NCBI GenBank assembly: GCA_036346225.1
Contig: JARFIW010001104.1
Coordinates: forward strand, 12,054,001-12,118,000
From: Platerodrilus igneus
Lineage: Eukaryota > Arthropoda > Insecta > Coleoptera > Lycidae
Length of the DNA: 64,000 nucleotides
Reading direction: 5' to 3'
Part shown: piece by piece, positions 1 through 10,114 of the stretch
Layout of the letters: every line of letters starts with the position of its first letter
Numbering within the stretch: the stretch's first letter is position 1
Made by a program: the position numbers and the translations under genes
The notes under the pieces: model-generated
What the model saw: only the letters and a program-made list of their open reading frames with translations
The model's database searches: none
Told to the model about the DNA's origin: nothing

Positions 1-731
1 CGAAAATATTTCCATCCAGAGATGGCATGTAACAAATCCTCTGCCCCCTCCCCCAATTAAAAGGTTGGGGAAGGAAGCAGAAGCAATGAAAAAAGGAATA
101 CACCAACAGAAAGAACTAAAAAAAAATTCGTTTTTGACACCTTAATGAAAACCAAAAGTAAAAACAATTTTCATCCGATTCGAAAGATCAACATACCGCA
201 CCAAGTAATACACTAACAAGAAAAACAAAAAAATTCGTTTCAGAAAATTCAAGGAAAGCCAAAAATAAAAAAAATTTTAATCCGGTTTGAAAAACCAAAC
301 ACAAACACCCAAAGCAAAATACTCAACACACAACACATTTTGAACCACGCGACAGCACTTCGGTTTCCGGTTGCCGATGACCAGAGAACGTGCAGGAGTG
401 TCCTACTCTCAGTCCTGGATTTTCGGCTGTCGATGAAAGCACACCCAACAAAAGCACATAACACAAACACACACGCGCGCGCGTACACATATACACACAC
501 CGAATTCATATGCATTCGAACACATACATACTTAACCACACATCAGAAAACAGAACAAGCATAAACAACCAAACATAAAACAATAAAGTGCTGCCTCCAT
601 GCGCTAGAAACGGTTAACAAAATCCAGGTCACAGATAGCCCTAGGGCTGTACGCGTGAAATGAAAGTCCTGTATACATCCAAAACACGTTAAACAATAGT
701 TAATTACAGGGGGTGAAACGGGTATGTTTAA
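1..731. other. Left flank without recognisable gene
   Basis: AT-rich and A-rich sequence. It holds a diverged tandem duplication: the stretch at about 121-200 is repeated at about 226-300, both starting with AAAAAATTCGTTT and ending in a near-copy of ATTTTCATCCGATTCGAAA. An AC/GC-rich alternating purine-pyrimidine stretch lies at about 455-505. Short open frames on both strands look like low-complexity noise. I see no domain or promoter here. Confidence 0.6.
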
Positions 732-735
732 ATAT
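732..735. repeat. Target-site duplication ATAT of the first gypsy element
   Basis: ATAT precedes the 5' LTR and the same four bases follow the 3' LTR at 7644-7647. A 4-bp duplication is typical of Ty3/gypsy integrases. Together with the TG...CA LTR ends it fixes the element limits at 736 and 7643. Confidence 0.8.
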
Positions 736-1268
736 TGTTGCGAGCTACTATTAAGCAACCCGTCAAACACACCAGCGCCGGAGGCACTGTATATCCTCCA
801 GGGAACCGAGAATTCTTCTAGCAATTACTGGATAATGAGTTATCCTTTTAATTCAAAATATATATAAGACCGCTAATAAATGTAAGAGTCAGTTTATATC
901 AGAATGTCAAACATAAATTATATTGTGTATAGTTAAATAGTTGAGCTTTTGGAAGTCCAAGAGTAAACATAAATGTTAAGTGCACGTGTCTAATGTACAT
1001 GCAGCTTGTAGAATACATAAATAGACAAAAGTGTAATAAATAAATAGTTGTGTTAGTGTTGTTAATGGACCTATGGTAAAGAAGTTAGTTTAAGAAGATA
1101 TTAGTGCTTGTAAATTCATTAGTGTGATAGTGCTTCATTGTTAATTAGACTGAAAACATTTATAAATAAGGCATATACTATTAATTAGACTTGTAAACAG
1201 TGAGTAATAAAAACTTTTGTTATTACTTGTTTTAAATTAGAGAAACGCGGTAGTAGTAGCCCGTTACA
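736..1268 (+). repeat. 5' LTR of the macrodomain gypsy element
   Basis: Begins TGTTGCGAGCTACTATTA and ends CGTTACA, a TGT...ACA inverted terminus. It matches 7115-7643 along its whole length with a few substitutions and indels. TATATATAAG at about 859-868 is a plausible TATA box, and several AATAAA-type signals lie at 1035-1060 and 1205. Both are as expected for an LTR promoter and polyadenylation region. Confidence 0.92.
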
Positions 1269-1269
1269 C

Positions 1270-1288
1270 TGATGTCAGCCTGTGTGGG
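1270..1288 (+). promoter_or_regulatory. Possible degenerate primer-binding site
   Basis: One base after the LTR the sequence reads TGATGTCAGCCTGTGTGGG. It resembles the complement of tRNA-Leu 3' ends (TGGTGTCAG...) in its first nine bases with one mismatch, then departs. It could be a decayed tRNA-Leu site, but the match is weak. Confidence 0.3.
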
Positions 1289-1376
1289 GTATATAGTAAT
1301 TAATTTAAAAGAAAAAACATAAGTCTAAAGATGTTTAAGTAGTTTGTATATGCCTGTAATAAGAAGCCAAAATAAG

Positions 1377-1919
1377 ATGGACGCAGAAACTTTAATGAAT
1401 TTTCTTAAGGATTTTAAATCCAGTATGGAAGAAAGGTTTAGTGAAAATGCTGAGAAAATGGAGGAGAGGTCGGCTAAACTGGAAGTGACACTAAATGAGA
1501 ACGTAGTAAGGCCAGTTGAACTAGAATCAAACCTTACTGAAAGGTTAAGTAAAAATGCTAAGAAAATAGAAGAACGGTTTAGTAAAAACGCGTTGAAAAT
1601 GGAAGAGTTGAATGAAAAGACGGCCACGTTAGAATAAAGATTAATGGAAAGGTCCATCGCATTGAAAGAAGATGCCACTGAACAAGTAAAAATAGTTGAG
1701 CAAAAGTTGGACAGTAAATTGGTAAAAATGGAAGAAGATGTGATGAGGCTGCAAGAACAAGTGATTTTACTAACAACGCGGCCACTTGAATTAGTAAACC
1801 AAGTTGTAAATCAGAACATTCCAGAAATAAGAAGCATGGAAGGAAGCGAGTCATTACCGTCAAAATTTAAAGTAAAACACCCACATTCGATGGTAAAACA
1901 CCTTGGCCCACATATTTGA
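1377..1919 (+). pseudogene. Gag N-terminal coiled-coil region (broken)
   Basis: The frame starts best at ATG 1377 (MDAETLMNFLKDFKSSMEE). It encodes a highly charged Glu/Lys/Leu helix with repeated 'RxSKNAxKxEER' heptad-like units, probably a coiled coil used for Gag assembly. TAA at 1635-1637 interrupts it in the same frame, which reopens to 1919. Near 1868 a frameshift moves the reading to a frame giving TFDGKTPWPTYLKQFEAAA, the start of the capsid-like part. That part is cut by the SINE at 1950 and resumes at 2262. Gag of the 412/Mdg1-type elements often has this layout of coil followed by capsid. Confidence 0.8.
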
Positions 1920-1949
1920 AACAATTTGAAGCTGCGGCCATAGCCAACG

Positions 1950-2252
1950 AGGCGTCGCCGTGGATCAATGTAGTAAGCGTAAGACTACGGATCCCAAGGT
2001 CCCGGGTTCAAATCCCGACACGGTCGACTGCTTGAAAAATGGCAGGTGAGCATTTTTCACAAAAATTACGCCCTCGTTCGGATGAGAGGTTAAATGGAGG
2101 TCCCGTGTGTGAGTGTTGTCACGCACGTTAAAGATCCCTACCTTGCCTGAAACGGCAAGGGTTCGGCAAAATTCTAAATTTCTAGGCAACAAAAAAACTC
2201 GCCTCCTGGCCAATGTAGTACCTACTGGTGGAGCATTGGAAAAGTAAATGAA
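1950..2252 (+). mobile_element. tRNA-Arg(ACG)-derived SINE inserted in gag
   Basis: A 303-bp insertion bounded by a 15-bp duplication, CGGCCAYAGCCAACG, at 1935-1949 and 2253-2267 (one difference). Gag reads continuously if it is removed (...FEAAAIAN / NVWCNKEKA...). The head (about 1960-2020) aligns with tRNA-Arg(ACG): an A-box-like stretch, then an anticodon loop CTACGGA at 1985-1991 carrying ACG, and B box GGTTCAAATCC at 2005-2015. The body (about 2030-2240) includes CACGTTAAAGATCCCT and ends in an A-rich AAAAGTAAATGAA tail. An internal pol III promoter is expected. The short duplication with only one mismatch shows that it inserted after the host element was fixed here. Confidence 0.88.
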
Positions 2253-2261
2253 CGGCCACAG

Positions 2262-4408
2262 CCAACGTTTGGTGCAACAAAGAGAAGGCTATCTCCTTAA
2301 TAGTGGCCCTACGGGGGGAAGCTCTTAACATTTTGCAAACGATTCCCGATCACCAGCAGAATGATTACGGCTTCTTAACATCGAAGCTTGAGATGAGATA
2401 TGGAGACGCTCACCTTCAACAGGTCTACTATGCACAAGTTAAGAACCGCTCGCAAAAGACAAATGAAAGCTTGCAAGAATTCGAAGCTGACATTGCCAGA
2501 TTAGTTAGAGTAGAATACCCAACGGCACCAGATAGCCTCCTCGAACAACTGGCCGTTCAAACATTTGTGGATGGCGTTAAAGATGGCGAAATACAGCAAG
2601 CGCTAAGATTATCACGGCCAAAAATGTTAGATGACGCACTGGCTCATGCGCTTGAATTTGAAGCAGCCAAGCATACATCACACAGGATAAGTCACAAAGT
2701 TCGGTCTGCCTTAAAGGAACCTGGTCAAGCGCAGAACGGCATAGATGAAATAATCAACCGTGTGGCGGAAAGGCTGGAAAGACAACGACCGCGGAGATGG
2801 CGTCTGCGATGCTGGAGCTGCGGTGAAGTTGGTCATATACAGAGACGCTGTACTCAACTAAAGAAACAACCGGTAGAGCTAAAGCAGGTCAATGTAAGGG
2901 GGCAAACGTCGACAGCACAACGTAGTGCCCCGAAGATTATCATCCGTGCTGCATCGTCGATGGGAAGTCTGGATAGCATCTATATTGATGGTAGATTTAA
3001 TGGTACGGTTGTCCGATTACTCGTGGATACAGGAGCAACAAGGACTAATGTGAGACCAGATTTGGTTGGTCGTGGAAAAGTGCTACCTATATCGGTATGT
3101 CTTCGAACGGCAAATGGTGAGAAAATTTCTACTCACGGAGAGACTGCCGTAACGTTGGGAATTGGAGACAAACTAATTAATCATCGGGTGTTGGTAGCGG
3201 AAATCACAGAAAAAGTGATCTTGAGAATGGATCTCATGAGAGAATATGGGTTTCATGTGAATATGAAAAAAGATGTGCTACGGATAGATGATGATGAGAT
3301 TCCATTTCAAGGGACGAGTAACCAGACGATGCAAGTGCGAATGATTTGTGATATCAAAATACCCGAGAAGGCGGAAATGATAGGGATGGGACGCCCGGAT
3401 GGAACGCTCCGGGAAGGACAAATATGCATGATGGAAGCAACTGAATCGGGAATGTGTCAGGAGAAATTACTGATTATAAGAACGCTGGTAAAGTTTCAAA
3501 GTATGATACCAGTAAGGATGCTAAACATTAATCCTCATACACTGTCCCTGAAGAAAGACATGATTGTGGGAAGTTGCATTCCAGTATGCCATATTAAACG
3601 TTGTGTGGACGACACAAAAAATAAACCAACCAACGGTTGCTCACAGAAATTGTTGGATATGTTGATACCTTCGTGTCAAAGATTAAACGGCCACCAACTG
3701 GGTAAGGTAAAAGAACTGGTCGGACGATATCGAGGTGTGTTTGCACTGGATGATAGTGAGAAAGGAAGGACAAATGTTGTGCGACATAAGATCAATACTG
3801 GAGATGCACAACCGATAAGACAACACCCCAGGCGGCTTCCTTTGGCAAAACGTACGGAAGCCGAACAAATTATCACCGATATGGAAGAACACGGAGTGAT
3901 TGAACCCTCGAATAGTCCATGGGCATCCCTGGTAGTACTTGTCAAGAAAAAGGACGGGTCGACAGGGTTTTGTGTAGACTACCGGCGGCTTAACAATGTG
4001 ACAAAGAAAGACAGTTATCCTTTGCCCAGAATTGATGACACCTTGGATATTCTATCCGGATCTAAATGGTTTTCGACCTCGGACTTGAAAAGCGGATACT
4101 GGCAGGTAGGTTTGGAGCCAAACGATAAAGAAAAGACTGCGTTTACAATTGGAACTGGATTATGGCAGTTCAAGGTCATGACATTTGGATTATGCTATGC
4201 CCCTGCTACTTTTGAACGATTGATGGAGTTGATACTGCGAGGACTGTCCTGGAAAACATGTCTGGTGTACCTAGACGACGTGATAGTGTTAGGCCGGTCT
4301 TTTAAAAAACATCTTAAGAACCTAGAGGAGATATTCCAAAGATTACGCGGGGCAAACCTTACATTGAGTCCCAAGAAGTGTCACCTATTTGGAAAAGAGG
4401 TGAAATAA
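2262..4408 (+). pseudogene. Gag capsid/nucleocapsid, protease and reverse transcriptase
   Basis: One continuous frame after the SINE. The apparent GTG at 2303 is not a true start, because the frame continues upstream to 2262. With residue 1 at 2303: capsid-like region (1-140, VALRGEALNILQTIP...); CCHC knuckle CWSCGEVGHIQRRC at 170-183, which binds RNA during packaging; aspartic protease with LLVDTGATRTNV (DTGA at 242-245); RT from about residue 515 with FCVDYRRLN, the TSDLKSGYWQV catalytic Asp, FGLCYAPATFERLM, and YLDD at 656-659. It ends at TAA 4406-4408 inside the RT connection; the next codons read LGHVV, so a single base change made the stop. Gag and pol share one frame here, unlike many gypsy elements. 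Confidence 0.92.
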
Positions 4409-5230
4409 CTAGGACATGTCGTTTTGAAGACCGCAATAAGAGCTGACCCTGACAAAATAAAAACGGTACAAGAGTGTCCTACACCAGCAGATATGCACCA
4501 ACAACGCAGTTTTCTAGGATTGTGCACATATTACCGACGTTTTATACTTGGGTTTGTGAACATTACCAAACCGTAAACGAAATTAACTGAAGATGGACAA
4601 GAATATGATTGAAATGACGACTGCCACAGTGCATTTGAACAACTGAAACGGCTAGTAGTTACCGCACCAATTTTGAGTTATCCACGGATGGAGGGGAAAT
4701 TTATGTTGGATACCGATGACAGTAACACAGCTATAGGAAGCGTTCTTTCTCAAGTGCAGGACGGACAAGAAAAAGTTATTGGGTATTTCAGCAAGGTCTT
4801 GTCGCGGCCAGAAAGAAACTATTGTGTGACAAGAAGGGAGCTGTTGGCCGTCGTTAAATCCGTAGAGCACTTTTATAAGTACTTATACGGCCGTAAATTC
4901 CTGTTGAAAACAGACCGTGCTGCACTAAAATGGTTACTGCAGTTTCGAAATATTGAAGGGCAAGTTGCAAGGTGGATAGAGCGGCTGTAGGAATATGACT
5001 TTGACACAGAACATCGTGTAGGAACTAGCCATCGTAATGCAGACGCTCTATCAAGGAGACCTTGTCCGGTAGACTGCAATCATTGCTCCAAGATGGAAGA
5101 GAAAATAAGTGTCATCTATAGAATGACGGTAACCGATAATACTTGGCAACCCGAAAGAATACGAGAAGATCAGGAGAACAACGTCGAATTGGGACGTATT
5201 ATTGAGTGGAAAATAGAGGACAACGACCAG
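4409..5230 (+). pseudogene. RT connection and RNase H of the same pol (broken)
   Basis: Continues the RT thumb/connection (LGHVV, RSFLGLCTYYRRFI). The RNase H domain is open at 4673-4990, with the catalytic set visible as LDTDDSNTAIGSVL, TRRELLAVVKSVEHF and LKTDRAALKWL. The last block normally reads TDH, so the His is changed to Arg. In-frame stops lie near 4575 and at 4988-4990. Downstream, TSHRNADALSRRPC is the normal end of RNase H in gypsy elements. It removes the RNA strand of the hybrid during reverse transcription; this copy cannot be active. Confidence 0.88.
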
Positions 5231-6478
5231 CTTGGGAAGAAATTAGTATTGTAAGTAGGAACCTGAAGGCATACTGGGCACAGTGGGACTCCTCGGTGAT
5301 TAAAATAGAATCTTGAAACGACGCCTGGAATGTGAAGATGGCACTGAGAGACTCCAAGTAATAGTGCCGAGAAGCAGAGTGCCGGAAGTGTTGCAGCACT
5401 TGCACGATGGTATTTCCGGAGGGCACTTTGGCGCGAAAAGAACTCTCGAAAGAGTGAGAGAAAGATTCTATTGGGTGAACTGCAAAGAAGGTGTAAATGA
5501 GGGGTGCCGGAAATGTTAGTTGTGTGCCTCTGCAAATGGCCCGGCCACAAAACGGAAAGCCTTAATAAGACAGTATAATGTGGGGAATCCTTTTGAGAGG
5601 GTAGCCATTGAATAGCTGGTCCGTTTCCTGAATCAGAGAAAGGAAATAAATATATCTTGGTTGCAATAGATTATTTTACCAAATGGCCGGAGGCGTATGC
5701 TATACCTAACCAAGAAGCCGAGACGGTTGCAGATGTATTAGTGAGGGAGTTGTTTTGTCGCTTTGGAGTTCCGTTGGAATTACACTTTGATCTAGGTCGG
5801 AACTTCGAATCAGCGTTGTTTCAAAACGCCTGCAAGCATATTGGAAGACTAGAACCACGCCACTCATCCTCAATCGGATGGAATGGTTGAAAGAATGAAC
5901 AGAACGTTAGGAAAGTACCTAGTCAAAGTTGTCTCTGAACATCAACGAAACTGGGATTAATATTTACATTTGTTCCTACAGGCGTACCGATCTTCGGTAC
6001 ATGATAGCACAGGATACTCTCCCGCTTGCGTGATGTTAGGACGTGAATTGCGGCTACCATGTGATTTTTAGTTTGGATTTGAACCTGGAGAAGAGATCGC
6101 AGGTGAAGGTTACGATACTAAGCTTCGTGAAAGATCAAATAGCATTCACGAAAACGTCCGAAAAAATATCCAGGCAGCAAGCGATCGAATGAAATGACAA
6201 TATGACACGAGAGCACACGAAGGTGGTTATCAACTTCGAGATTTAGTGTGGTTGTATAATCCACAAAGAAAACGTGGGTTGTCGCCAAAATTACAAAGAC
6301 AATGGGAAGGCCCGTATGAAGTGTTAGCAAGAATTAATGATGTAGTGTACCGAATCAGAAGATCTCCCGTGGTAAACCGAAAGTGGTACACTTTGACCGT
6401 TTAACATCCTACGCTGGCAACAACCAGGAAGGCGCGAATAATGAGAATGGTGTTCGATTAATCATGAGCCAAATGTAG
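5230..6478 (+). pseudogene. Integrase of the macrodomain gypsy element (broken)
   Basis: The N-terminal zinc-binding part is at 5313-5520 (HLHDGISGGHFGAKRTLERV, then CRKC and C). The core is at 5657-5890 with VAIDYFTKWPEAYA (first Asp) and FDLGRNFES (second Asp, usually SDQG). A one-base shift near 5875 leads to MVERMNRTLGKYL, which supplies the catalytic Glu. The GPY/F module is at about 6260-6420 (RGLSPKLQRQWEGPYEVL, then KPKVVHFDRL after another shift). The last frame closes at TAG 6476-6478. The adjoining macrodomain ORF is in the -1 frame relative to this end and is open from 6445, so the two overlap slightly. Confidence 0.88.
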
Positions 6479-6492
6479 ATTTTGAGAGTTTT

Positions 6493-7122
6493 ATGGCGGC
6501 GTATGGTGGTTCCGCTAAGACGAGATTTGGCGTTGTTGTTGAAAAACAGCAAGATCTGTTTAGAGCACCAGATGAGTATTCCCTTGCACATTGCGTAGCT
6601 TAAGATTTGGAAATGTCAAGGGGAATAGCTGTTGTTTTCAAGAAAAAGTTTGGATGTGTGGATGAATTAGTACAACAGCAGCCAACTGTAGGAAAAGCTT
6701 TGGTTCTTCAGGATAAAAACCGTTATGTTTACTATCTGGTCACCAAAAACTCTTCATGGCAGAGACCTAGTTATGGACATCTATGGGAGGCTTTGCTAAA
6801 TCTTAAGGCTCAGATGATGGAAAAAGGAGTAACGAGACTAGCGGTGCCCAAGCTAGGCTGTGGACGGGAACGCTTAGATTGGAGGATAGTCCGAAATATG
6901 CTAGAAGTAGTTTTTCAGGGAACCAACGTCCAGGTCCTTGTTTGTCGTTATCAACCGGTTGCCTACCAAGACCAAGAAAAGAGTGTTAACTGTTATTTCC
7001 AACGACGCGGTGTATGCACCAGAGGAGATAGCTGCCGATACCGTCATCGGTCATCAAATTGGCGTCAAAATGTATTTACAGTTACAAGACGTAACGGTTT
7101 TAAAGAGGGGGCAGTGTTGTGA
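6493..7122 (+). pseudogene. Macrodomain (TARG1/OARD1-like) fused to CCCH zinc finger, retrotransposon ORF3
   Basis: Starts at ATG 6493 (MAAYGGSAKTRFG). The N-terminal macrodomain strand reads QQDLFRAPDEYSLAHCVA, then TAA at 6601-6603, then DLEMSRGIAVVFKKKFG in the same frame to 7122. The fold matches human OARD1/TARG1 along its length: SLAHC, GIAVxFKKKFG, GKALVLQ, YVYYLVTK, PxLGCGRERLxW, and a closing VQVLVCRY strand. Known TARG1 chemistry uses Lys84 and Asp125. Here Lys is present (6745-6747) and the Asp position is Glu (6868-6870). A CCCH finger follows (C-x7-C-x5-C-x3-H, 6991-7047), as in RNA-binding proteins. The stop TGA 7120-7122 lies inside the 3' LTR. A role in removing ADP-ribose from element or host proteins on RNA is inferred. 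The one internal stop makes this copy a pseudogene unless read through. Confidence 0.9.
7101..7114 (+). promoter_or_regulatory. Polypurine tract of the macrodomain gypsy element
   Basis: TAAAGAGGGGGCAG sits directly before the TGTTGTGAG start of the 3' LTR and would prime plus-strand DNA. It overlaps the coding sequence of the macrodomain-CCCH ORF, whose last codons run through it. Confidence 0.85.
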
Positions 7123-7643
7123 GCTACTATTAGGGCAACCCGTCAAACACACAAACGCCGGAGGCATTGTATATTCTCCAGGGACCGAGAATTTTTCTAG
7201 CAATTACTGGAGAATGAGTCATCCTTTTAATTCAGAGTATATATAAGACCGCTAATAAATGTAAGAGTCAGTCTATATCAGAATATCAAACATAAATTAT
7301 ATCGTGTATAGGTAAATAGTTGAGCTTTTGGAAGTCCAAGAGTAAACATAAATGTTACCTGCACGTGTCTAATGTACATGCAGCTTGTAGTATACATAAA
7401 TAGACAAAAGTGTAATAAATAAATAGTTGTGTTAGTGTTGTTAATGAACCTATGGTAAAGAAATTAGTTTAAGATGATATTAGTGCTTGTAAATTCAATA
7501 GTGTGATAGTGCTTCATTGTTAATTGGACTGAAAACATCTATAAATAAGGCATATACTGTTAATTAGACTTGTGAACAGGGAGTAATAAAGACTTGTTAT
7601 TACTTGTTTTAAATTAGAGAAACGCGGTAGTAGTAGCGTTACA
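7115..7643 (+). repeat. 3' LTR of the macrodomain gypsy element
   Basis: Begins TGTTGTGAGCTACTATTA and ends GCGTTACA, followed by the ATAT duplication at 7644-7647. It is colinear with 736-1268. Differences include GCGAGC/GTGAGC at the start and a missing CC near the end. Confidence 0.92.
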
Positions 7644-7647
7644 ATAT

Positions 7648-8705
7648 TATACAGCAGACTAACCAAAACGCTAGACAAAGTAAATAAACTTATTTTATAT
7701 CAAAACACAGTTTGTTCTTGTTCTTGAACATTTTTCAAATGTAAAAATCATATCTATCCTGTTCAAACTGTCCCTTTACTAGCAGATATTTTAATTTTTG
7801 TGTAAGGTTAATCTATATTATGTTTACTAACCGCGGATGAATAGCTTTGGCATCTGCTTCAGTATGTTTGGTTGACGACAAAGTGGAATTTAATGTACAC
7901 TTAGTGAGAATTTCACTTCTTGTTTAATAGTCGATCGTAAAAGCTTGGGGATTGTAAGGAAACAGAAAGGAAAGTGAATGAACTAAAACAACGAAGCATT
8001 TGCAACGCTATCTTAACACGGCCAATGCCTTGCTAGCGACTTCTCGGTTTATTTGTTACAAAATTAGTATTTTCCCTCAAACTTTAGTTTATTACTTAAG
8101 TAGTTAACCCTAACGCCATTAAATGCATTTTGATCTGCTCCATTATTTTCAGTATCTTGATTGCGTCGAACCTGTAGTTTCCTTAATTGTGCAGATGCTG
8201 GTTTCTAGAGAGGGTGGTTTGTAGATAAGGCACAGCGTTTCTAGAAAACAAAAATTAACGAGAGCTTTTTAAAATGTTTCCAAACTCTAGAATGGGCTGT
8301 ATACAAAATGTCACTTTAGTTCTCGCGCATTAAGAGGGCGTTGCGCTTTTGGGGAAGCTTGCGGTGAGGGCTTTGCACATGGAATAAATAAAATTCAGTC
8401 TGTCAATTTTCTAGTTTTTAAGGCAGATATTTGTAGCATGTATAATAATTATTAGCCTTGATGTTTATCATATAATAATCTGCCATCCTATTTACTTAGT
8501 AAAAAATAAATGATAAAAAATGCATCAAAGCTATTTTAAACATTGCTATAATTTAAAATATATTCTACAACGAAAACAACGCTTATACTGTGGGATAAGG
8601 ATGATATGTTATCCCAATGGCATCATGATGGTAGTAACGCGATTTGATCGCCCGAATTTCGTACAAGTAGAAGGAAAAACCTTGTTTGAATCCAAAGTAG
8701 GCCTG
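7648..8705. other. Interval between two gypsy elements, no gene seen
   Basis: About 1 kb of AT-rich DNA with only short open frames and no recognisable domain. AATAAATAAAA near 8385 looks like a polyadenylation signal but nothing coding precedes it. Confidence 0.5.
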
Positions 8706-8932
8706 TGTTATGATTAAAGTGCAAGGTTTGGGAATTTCACGTAGAGTACACAAATTTATTTGTATAATATACAATTGTAATGAAAGTGTATTCATTTTAA
8801 GCAAAGTATAATAAAAATGTAGAGCATCTTGATGTTTCAAGAGCACCTGACGTAAGTAAGTGGTTTGTCGGGAGCATCACTCGTTGTAGTTGAGACGTAT
8901 AAAGATACAGGGTCGGACTCGCCCTAACGTAA
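8706..8932 (-). repeat. 3' LTR of the minus-strand gypsy element
   Basis: TGTTATGATTAAAGTGCAA through GGGTCGGACTCGCCCTAACG. It aligns with 19524-19758, except that about 8 bp near its inner end (GAACCAGC in the other copy) are missing. Its inner end abuts the polypurine tract. Confidence 0.8.
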
Positions 8933-8945
8933 GCTGCCCTTCTTG
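8933..8945 (-). promoter_or_regulatory. Polypurine tract of the minus-strand gypsy element
   Basis: Read on the minus strand, AAGAAGGGCAGC lies directly before the LTR start (TTACG...). Confidence 0.6.
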
Positions 8946-10114
8946 AAATCTTCTAAGTGTAGGTGTTCAGTCACGATTTTGTATTTTTGTGGGATCACCT
9001 TTTGTTTGGTTAATGCATAGAGACAACAAATGTGTATAATTTATTTACAATGGCTGCAAGAAATATATACAATAATATGAAATTGAAAATAACGATTACA
9101 TAAGATTCTGCATGCATATGCAATGTACAAATGTCATTCAATTTATGCACGAGAATAGAGTTTTTATGTAAACAAATTTTGTTAACGCTAGCAATGAAAA
9201 TGTCGTTTAGTGTTAAAGATTTATAGCGCGTATTTAAATGCGAATAATGTTTGTACACAAGAATAAATTGAATTTCGCTTTGAACTTTGATGCGTGTTTT
9301 TGTTAAGAAACGCTGCTCAAAAGGAAACCTACGTTAAAATGTACTAACATAGGGGTAAGTACTCACAGATACGTTGTCGTCTGGGATCTGCAGGTAACGT
9401 CGGTATACAGCGCTCGACGTGGTAGGTCGATCAAAACAGGTACCATGTAATGCGCGGGTTCCCTTATCGGTGATACGAGGCGTTGAACGGCATACTGAAG
9501 GCGGATTCTTCGTAAAATACATCGGAATTGGTGCGCAGTGTGGTATGCACACGTCCAGGCAGCTAGGTCCGCTTCAGTGATGGTGGGCGGCGAAGGCGAG
9601 GACGTCACGGACGACTCGGATATCAAGTCTCGGTGAACCGCATTTAGCAGCAGATGCTGATACCATAATTTTTTACAAAGTAACTTGCATTGGTGGAATT
9701 TGAGACGCTAGTGGTAGGATTTGGTGCACCTTGCCGCCAGAGCGTGGAGTATCCACGTTAGTGCACGATACGCAACTTTCTGGTTTAACCTCCAGGCTTT
9801 GGTGTACCGTGAACAAAGGTTAAACGCATAAGATCAGAAGCTATTGCTTGCTCCTGGTTATTGCTTGTGAATATATTTACAACAACAAAAGAAAGCTCGC
9901 CGCTTTGATAAAAATACTTAATGTCTGTATTGTAAGAATCGAAATTCCCAGGTGAATCTATTCGATTTTGAGGTGTGTTGATTGGTGAGTCTATTATTAA
10001 CGATAGAAAGTGATGTGGCGCTTTGGAGAGTGTACTCTTCTACTACCTCTTGTTGTTGAAGGAATACTACTTGGTTGTTTGTGACTCGTGTCGTCTGCTT
10101 CAAACGGTTAGTTT
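8946..10114 (-). other. 3' part of the minus-strand gypsy element
   Basis: The stretch at about 9330-9640 on the minus strand has overlapping short frames rich in Pro/Ser/Thr (SSVTSSPSPPTITE...). It sits where such elements have the tail of Pol. No env-like membrane protein is visible. The rest looks untranslated. Confidence 0.45.

Larger units (their letters stand above)
736..7643 (+). mobile_element. Ty3/gypsy LTR retrotransposon carrying an extra macrodomain-CCCH ORF
   Basis: A 6.9-kb element with two LTRs (533 and 529 bp), a gag with coiled coil and CCHC knuckle, aspartic protease, RT, RNase H and integrase in Ty3/gypsy order, then an additional ORF and a polypurine tract. RT wording such as DGSTGFCVDYRRLNNV and YLDDVIV suggests the 412/Mdg1-like part of Ty3/gypsy, though I cannot confirm the clade without a tree. 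The LTRs differ by scattered substitutions and small indels, and gag-pol has several stops and frameshifts, so this copy is old and not autonomous. A SINE inserted in gag later. The extra ORF lies inside the LTRs, so it is part of the element and not of the host locus. Confidence 0.93.

Noticed and set aside
1985..2015. Functional tRNA-Arg gene
   Set aside because: It aligns with tRNA-Arg(ACG), but the D arm and stems are disrupted and it is the head of a 303-bp unit with target duplication.
8946..10114. Envelope gene in the minus-strand gypsy element
   Set aside because: The position would fit, but no signal peptide, transmembrane segment or furin-type site is visible in any minus-strand frame.
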